From Apostichopus californicus (lineage: Eukaryota > Echinodermata > Holothuroidea > Aspidochirotida > Stichopodidae): 64,000 bases of DNA. The DNA lies in the NCBI GenBank assembly GCA_020650975.1, contig JAIPMN010000506.1, positions 1-64,000 of the forward strand, read 5' to 3'. The position numbers and the translations under genes are program-made. The notes under the pieces were generated by a model, which saw nothing but the letters and a program-made list of their open reading frames with translations, was not told the origin of the DNA and did not search any database. This document shows positions 58,020 through 64,000 of the stretch, piece by piece. The number at the start of each line of letters is the position of its first letter. Position 1 is the stretch's first letter.

Positions 58020-61000
58020 CTGTTGGGAAGATGACTCCTTGGGTTTGGTTTTCCTCTTTGCAGAAGGCCCGGGTCTAATCTCCTCTGTTTCTTGAAGACT
58101 CCTCTTGACACCCCTCTCAGAAGAAGTAGGGTGACCGGTTCTGTGTCTACCAATGATGCTCGAGCCTGGAGGAATGACACCTCGTATTGACCCAATCTCT
58201 TTATTCCTATCACTCGGTCTTTCGTTCTGCATGCTGGAATGGGTTCTTGCATTCTTTAGATGCCCCTTTGAAGGCTGATGTTTGGTAATGCCTTTTAATA
58301 ATGGTTCCATTTTATTTTGATGAAGCCTGTAATCTGGTGACATCTGATATGATTCTTCTTCTCTGCTGTTTCTTCTTCTTCCATCACTCTCCCTGATTTC
58401 TTGTGATTCGTCGTAACTTAATCGGTTCCTGCTGTGTTCATTGGACCTGGAATGCCGATGCCTCTGATCGTGTGAAAATCTCTCACCATGTGATTGCTTT
58501 CGATCTGATCTTTCCGTTCCCGTGGGTTCTGAATAAGTCGATGCCTTTGTCTGTGAATGGTGATGCCCTTGATCTGCCTGTGATGATTGATATATTAAAT
58601 CATGTCTATCGTATCGAACACTTTCAACTTTGTCACTTGTCAAGTGTCTTACATGTCTGCTGCCTGTCTCTTCCACATTGCTACGATCGGAATAAATGTT
58701 TCCTTCATTCCTTGGTCTTTCCTCCCTCCCTCTCACTCTGTGATTCCTTCCAGGAGTATAATGCCTTTCTGATGGTAGAGAATGTTTCCTATCAACTTTA
58801 TAGTTGGAATCTAAATTGTAATCTCGTGGAGAAGATGCGGTGGTTTGATGCCAGTTGTCTGACCTAGCATGTTCTCTCTGGAAATTCGTACCTTCTCTTG
58901 AACCCGTAATATTTTCCTGGTATGACTGAATCTTTGAATTTCTTAAAGCGTCATCAAATTTATTTCTTGGTAAGACGTTACCACTTTCACTGTCTGATGA
59001 GTTCCCCCCAGACATGGTATCATCTCTTCTTGGTTTGGTTGGATAACTTTTCGTGCCTACATCTTCATCTGATGACTTCTCCACCATCTGACCATGATCC
59101 AGAGAATGTCCTCCTGAATCTTGATAACTCTCATCTGATAAGTAAGCCCAATTAATATTTTCACTTCCTTTGTAAAGCAGTTTCTCCCTTTGTAAATGAT
59201 GCCTATCATTCCCTATATGCTTCCTGGCCTCTTGGTATCCCCCTTCCATTGAGAATCTTCCAGAGTCTTGAGGAATCATGCTACTTCTGAGGTCATCTTC
59301 ATCGTATGAATATCTTCTCCTAGAAGTGCGATGTCCTTCGTCCAATGACTGCCTCTTCCTCGATGAATCTTTTCGATGCCTCACATTCTCTCCTGGATTT
59401 GTGACAGATTCATGAACATTGTGCCTTCTCACCTGTGACGGATCTTCACCAGCCGAGTGTTCCTTTCTTGTTAGATGCCTTTCTCTCGATGACTGCATGT
59501 TAGGGATATCCAACTTATGATGGTAATCTAACCGAGGAGATTCAGCCTGTTGTTCTGAGGAATGCCTCTTGGAAGTCTTCGACATATGCTGACCAGTTTG
59601 GACTTCTATATAATCTTGTCCTTCCTTGGGCTGAAAGCTTTGTCCATTATTGCAAGAAACATCTGTAGTCTTCCGTGTGTTGGCCTTACCATGAGTATTT
59701 GACATCATCATCAACCTTTCAGCAGATGATTGACTAGCATAATTCTGTTTCTTGCAATGGACTCCTCGAGTTCTACTGCAAGAATCACTCAGATCTTCAG
59801 CCATGGTGTGTATGGGAGAAATACGTGTCACAGAGATGGGACTCGACATACTCGATTCAGACAAAGGTCTGTCCTCTCTATCACTTTCATTTGAATTTCC
59901 ACAAATATTGGACTCCCTCCTTCTTTCTTCCTTTTCTTCATCCCAACTGAGATTCAAAGGATCTTTCTCCATCCTAGAAATCGGCCAAGGTTCTCTGTCG
60001 GATGCATGATGTCCATATCTAACGGAATCCTCAACGTGATGCCTCGTATCTTCGTAATCCTTATCCATAAAGTCCACTTCAGCTTGGGCCTGTTCACTAG
60101 TGAATGTTGGACTTTGATGTGAACTCAGCTGAGACGTGGAAGCTTTTGAAGAACTTTGGAAGCCACGGCGATTATTGTACTCAGGTTGCTCTTCTTCCAA
60201 TCTTCTCCTGTCTCTCGACTTTGATCTCACATTTCTGACATTCCTGGTAGAGTCAGTGACATTCCTGGTAGAGTCAGTGACATTGGAAGATATTAACCTG
60301 TGATCTTGGGATGTTTCATAGTAATCCTTGCCATCGTGCACATATTTTTGCCTGACATCTTTTCTCCCTGAGTTGAATTTATCCCTTGTGGGAATGTCTA
60401 CATCTTTTTGGGATCTATTTCTTGTCTCCATCATCCTATCACTTTGCAAACCTCTACTCTCTTGTACCGTCCTTTCGTCACTTTGGTGGTCATTCTGATT
60501 CTCTTTAACACTTGCTGGATTTAACCTCTGAATGACATCTTCCTGACTAACATTACCTTCATCCAGTCTACCAACACTCTCATTATTGTTGTTTCTTCTC
60601 ATGGAAATCTGCTTCTTTCTTTCTTTCTCAGAGGTAGTTTTCATCATTTCTCTGCTTCTATCCTTGTCATCATCTTTACCAGAATGTGACTTTTTGCAAT
60701 TTTCAGGGTTACTCCCATCTGTCCTAGATGCATCTTGCTGAATTCCTTCCTCTCTTGTACCAGACCCTTTTCTGAGATCTGAACCTGCGGGACGACTGTC
60801 TTCCTTCCCTCTGTACAGATTGCCTTGCTTGATGGAATTTGGGGGTGGCATTTCATGGCCTCTTGGACCTTTGTCAACCATCTCCCTATTGGTTCCCTGA
60901 GGTACTCTGTTTCTATAGTTATTACTCCCATGATTCAATTTTCTTTCTTGCTCATTCTGATTACTAGTAGCTGCATTAGACTTCCTTCTGGATATGATAT

Positions 61001-63391
61001 GATCATCACATTGTCCTTTCTTCTCTGCTGATGTTCGGATTTCAACATCGTTCTCCCCCCTGTCCTTGCCACATTGCTCTTGGTGGTTCTCTTTTAAGCG
61101 AGTTCTCATCCGCCTCTCCAACTTTTGTTGTTTTTCTTTGTCCATGACATAATGGAGCTTTCTCTTCTGGGATTTGAGATCTGTTTCCCCATTTCCCTCC
61201 TTATTGCACTTTTGAGGCCCCTGATCACTTTCCGTAGAAACTCCAACCTCACTTTCATTTACTGAACTTGAAGTATGATCTTGTCTATAGGCATTACCTC
61301 TCCTTTCCTCCTGGTTGGTACTCTCCCTGCCTTGAGAATCTCTCTCTTTCAAAAGGCCTCTCTCACCACTTACTCTCTCTTTCTCATTAGAGTTGAAACT
61401 ATTTGGCAGGGATTCAAGACTGGAATTGTCCCCATTTTGATGTTGCTGTTGTATATGCAAGGAGTCAGACCCTTTTTGCCTTGTCTTTCTCACATCAGCT
61501 TCATTTGGTCTTTTATGGTTTGGTTGATTCCCTCCAACATTTTCTACATGACGATCCCCTGTCATGTCACCTTCATCAGTAAAGACTTTCCGAACACACT
61601 TGTTACCTTTGGCGTACCTAGTTTGTGATTGCAATGCAGCATTCTTCCATGGACTTACTTTCTCTTTCACAGTCCTATCCTCAACATTTGCCTGGTACTC
61701 AGAACCAGCAAATCTTTTCAGTTTGTCTGCAATGACCTTTTCAAGCGGTGAATATTTCTTTGCATCCTTTAATGTACTCTTTACACCATCCTTTGGTATA
61801 TCCTTCTGGGGGGTCATCGTGATAGCTTTGAAAATAAAATCAATGTCCTGGGTGGATGCATCTAGGAGGGATCTCTCCAATTCCTCATTCATAAGCGTAG
61901 TAACTCCTTGTTGATCTAAATTCAAGTGATTACCTGCAGCATTACTCTTAACATTTACAGTTGCCTTGGCAACTGATTCTGGAGCCATACTGACTGATTT
62001 TGAAAAAGTCCTAGTTTCAGAAGATTCACTGATGGCTGTTGACAAAGGAGGGACTTGTGAGTTGGTTGACTTAACTTGAACATCGCTGGTAGATGTCATA
62101 GCTTCCATGACCTGTAGCTGTTTTACTTCATGAAGATTGGCCTGATTTGATTGTATTACAACAGGCTCACCTGGTCCTTGCTGCTGTGCTATATTCTGCA
62201 ATGCGCTACTCGTGTTTGCATTCTGGACGACACCCAATGAAAGCAAACTATCAGCTGCTTGTAACATAATGACCTGTGAGTTATTGGCCCAGTCCACCGG
62301 TCCATTGGACACAATCGCTTGTATGTTCCTGTTCTCTGAATTCCCAGGTAAACAATTGATAATGCTTACGTGTCCTGAGCTGTTGTCAACAGCACTAACA
62401 CGTTGTAAAACTGTTGACTGTCTCACCATGGGTGGCAGCGTCATGCATTGTGATCCTGCTATATTGTAACTGTTCTTTAGAAGTAATTGTTGCTGGCTGG
62501 AAGTAAGAGCAAAACTGGCTGGGTTTGTAGCTAGATTAGTAGCGATTTGAATGTACTGTGGTGGTGGTGTAGCAGAAGCTTGACTGTTATTTAAATATAA
62601 GCCTGTAGTGCCAGTCACATTTGTCTTACTAGAAGTGTCTGTGGTAGTAGTTCCATGGGAAGATTCTGAACTCATAACTGAGGAAACGATTCCATCACTG
62701 CTGGTGCCTGTCAAGACCTTGTCGCCAGTCTGTTTGCTGGCAGTGTTCATACTCAAATCTGCTTTACTTTGTTGAGAATGATGTAAGTTTCCATTACCTC
62801 CGTCGTTACTGGAGACTTTTTCGGGAGGCTGGAGATTATGAAGCTCTTCCTTTCTAATAGATTCAAGCTGGATCACACCGATCGGTTTACCAGCTGGTGT
62901 TAACACGGTCACCTTACCGTTGGAACTTCTGCTCTGTGTGGTTGTAATCTCTGAGTTCTGCCTGGTGGATAACACTGAAGATGTGGTGCTTGTCAACGTT
63001 GCCACTGTCATACACTCAGTAAGTGATTTGGATTTTGTGGAGAGCCTGTTACTTGTCTCAAACGGGTCAGGAAGGCATTCAGTGAGAGGTGATGCTGTTG
63101 ACACGGTTACATTCAGAGCTACTGGACTAAGTCCATTTAAACCACCTCCTGATATGTGGTCAGGCATTGAAGCTAACAACTTCTTGGCATATTCATTTGC
63201 AGCCTGGAGGCCACACTCGGTGGTCATCATATGAGGTTCTGAGGATGGAGTCCTGGGGGTGATGTTGCACTGTTCATCCTCATCCTCGTCCTCATCCTCA
63301 TCCTCATCCTCGACGGTTGAGTTAGGAGAGTTAGCTGAGGTCTGCTGTTTCTTGGCTTCTAGACGCTGGCTGCGTCTCGTACCTTGCGATT
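58020..63391 (-). CDS. Large charged, low-complexity nuclear-type protein, one giant exon
   Basis: A 5,372-base exon is open throughout (about 1,790 codons), with an acceptor (ATATTAG) at its start and a donor (CAG then GTAAGC) at its end, so neither protein end is here. It starts SQGTRRSQRLEAKKQQT, then an acidic Asp/Glu run (63250-63310) and PRTPSSEPHMMTTE. The first third is rich in Ser, Thr, Gln and Val. A more ordered-looking part reads LERSLLDASTQDIDFIFKAI and SPLEKVIADKLKRFAGS. The last 1,100 residues are rich in Arg, Ser, Glu, His and Asp, like splicing- or chromatin-linked disordered proteins, with a likely nuclear signal (SAKRKTKPKES). I do not recognise the family. NPAT was considered because of vague resemblance but is not supported. 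Confidence 0.85.
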
Positions 63392-64000
63392 CTAATATGA
63401 AAAAGAAAGGTTAGAAGTTTTAAATGCGAGATACTTACTGTAGACCTAGCATGTTAATCGGAACACTGTGTCTTTCAATTAGTCTATAAAGTCTGATTCA
63501 AGATATGATTTGCTGTCTGATTCAATGTAACACGAACGTGTGACAGTGCTCACCAGCATGTGAACAAGTACAGTGAACTGACATATAGAAGCGCAAGGTG
63601 ACTGACTTGTTCAAAGTTCCACTACTAGTGCAGTTTCATCAAATGAAAAATATGTTTTGGAAAACACAAGTTGAGTTGCATTAAACAGTCCTTTGACTTG
63701 AAATTTCATATTTCTTCAAAAAATAGAATCAAACTAGTAGATATACTACACATGATCAATTTATGGTACTCCCATGTTACTAAAACTCATTCATAGGAAC
63801 AACTTATCAAGTTTCATAGAATTAGAAAGGACTAATATGACAGCACAACTCTACTGAGCCCCATCGACGGATCCTCTGATCCAACCAAACATCTTATCAG
63901 ACAAACTAACACCAGTGTTGGTTCCCAAACAAACACCCAAAATGAGTGAACAGTTTGCTGCATGCAAAGGCACACTGTAATGATGGCTCTAATGGTCATA
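63392..64000. other. Intron upstream of the giant exon
   Basis: The exon at 58020-63391 begins with a good acceptor with two bases of a split codon, so an upstream exon must lie right of the window. I see no exon, repeat or other signal in this stretch. Confidence 0.6.

Noticed and set aside
58020-63391. Identification as NPAT
   Set aside because: Only loose resemblance in composition and a basic C-terminal patch; the N-terminal LisH and the conserved C-terminal motif are not in the window.

Overview
This is animal nuclear DNA with intron-split genes, GT-AG splice sites, AT-rich introns, minisatellites, tRNA-derived SINEs, truncated LINEs and foldback or MITE-like DNA elements. Two SINEs share a central motif (TTGTGTCCTTGGGCAAG). 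From memory that motif is common in sea urchins, sea stars, sea cucumbers and other invertebrate deuterostomes, so the best guess is an echinoderm. No species marker is present.

Layout. (1) 4005-11393, minus: seven 5' exons of NELFCD, a subunit of the negative elongation factor; the 3' half lies left of the window or was not found. (2) 11554-15553, plus: SNRPB (SmB/B'), complete in six exons, head-to-head with NELFCD across about 160 bp. (3) 17336-37304, minus: a gene of about 19 exons predicting about 1,435 residues. It starts with a signal peptide, continues with modules I do not recognise, a thrombospondin type-1 repeat and a C-type-lectin-like domain, and ends with another unrecognised cysteine/tryptophan-rich module. 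I assembled it by matching splice phases. (4) 39980-53094, plus: cytoplasmic tyrosyl-tRNA synthetase YARS1, 14 exons and 529 residues, with the C-terminal EMAPII-like domain. (5) 58020-63391, minus: one 5.4 kb exon of a large, charged, probably disordered nuclear protein that I cannot name.

The housekeeping genes serve transcription elongation (NELFCD), splicing (SNRPB) and translation (YARS1). The 20 kb secreted mosaic gene is the novel part. Its introns are crowded with repeats, and at two exons a repeat reaches the splice acceptor.

Other structures include two long foldback elements (37780-38700 and 54488-55118), two TTAA-flanked MITEs (2074-2438 and 42578-43229), a near-perfect 48 bp palindrome (35369-35416), a 104 bp tandem duplication that copies part of a YARS1 exon, and long polypurine/polypyrimidine tracts. 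A 10-base N gap lies at 33732-33741. No LTR element, CRISPR array or operon was seen.
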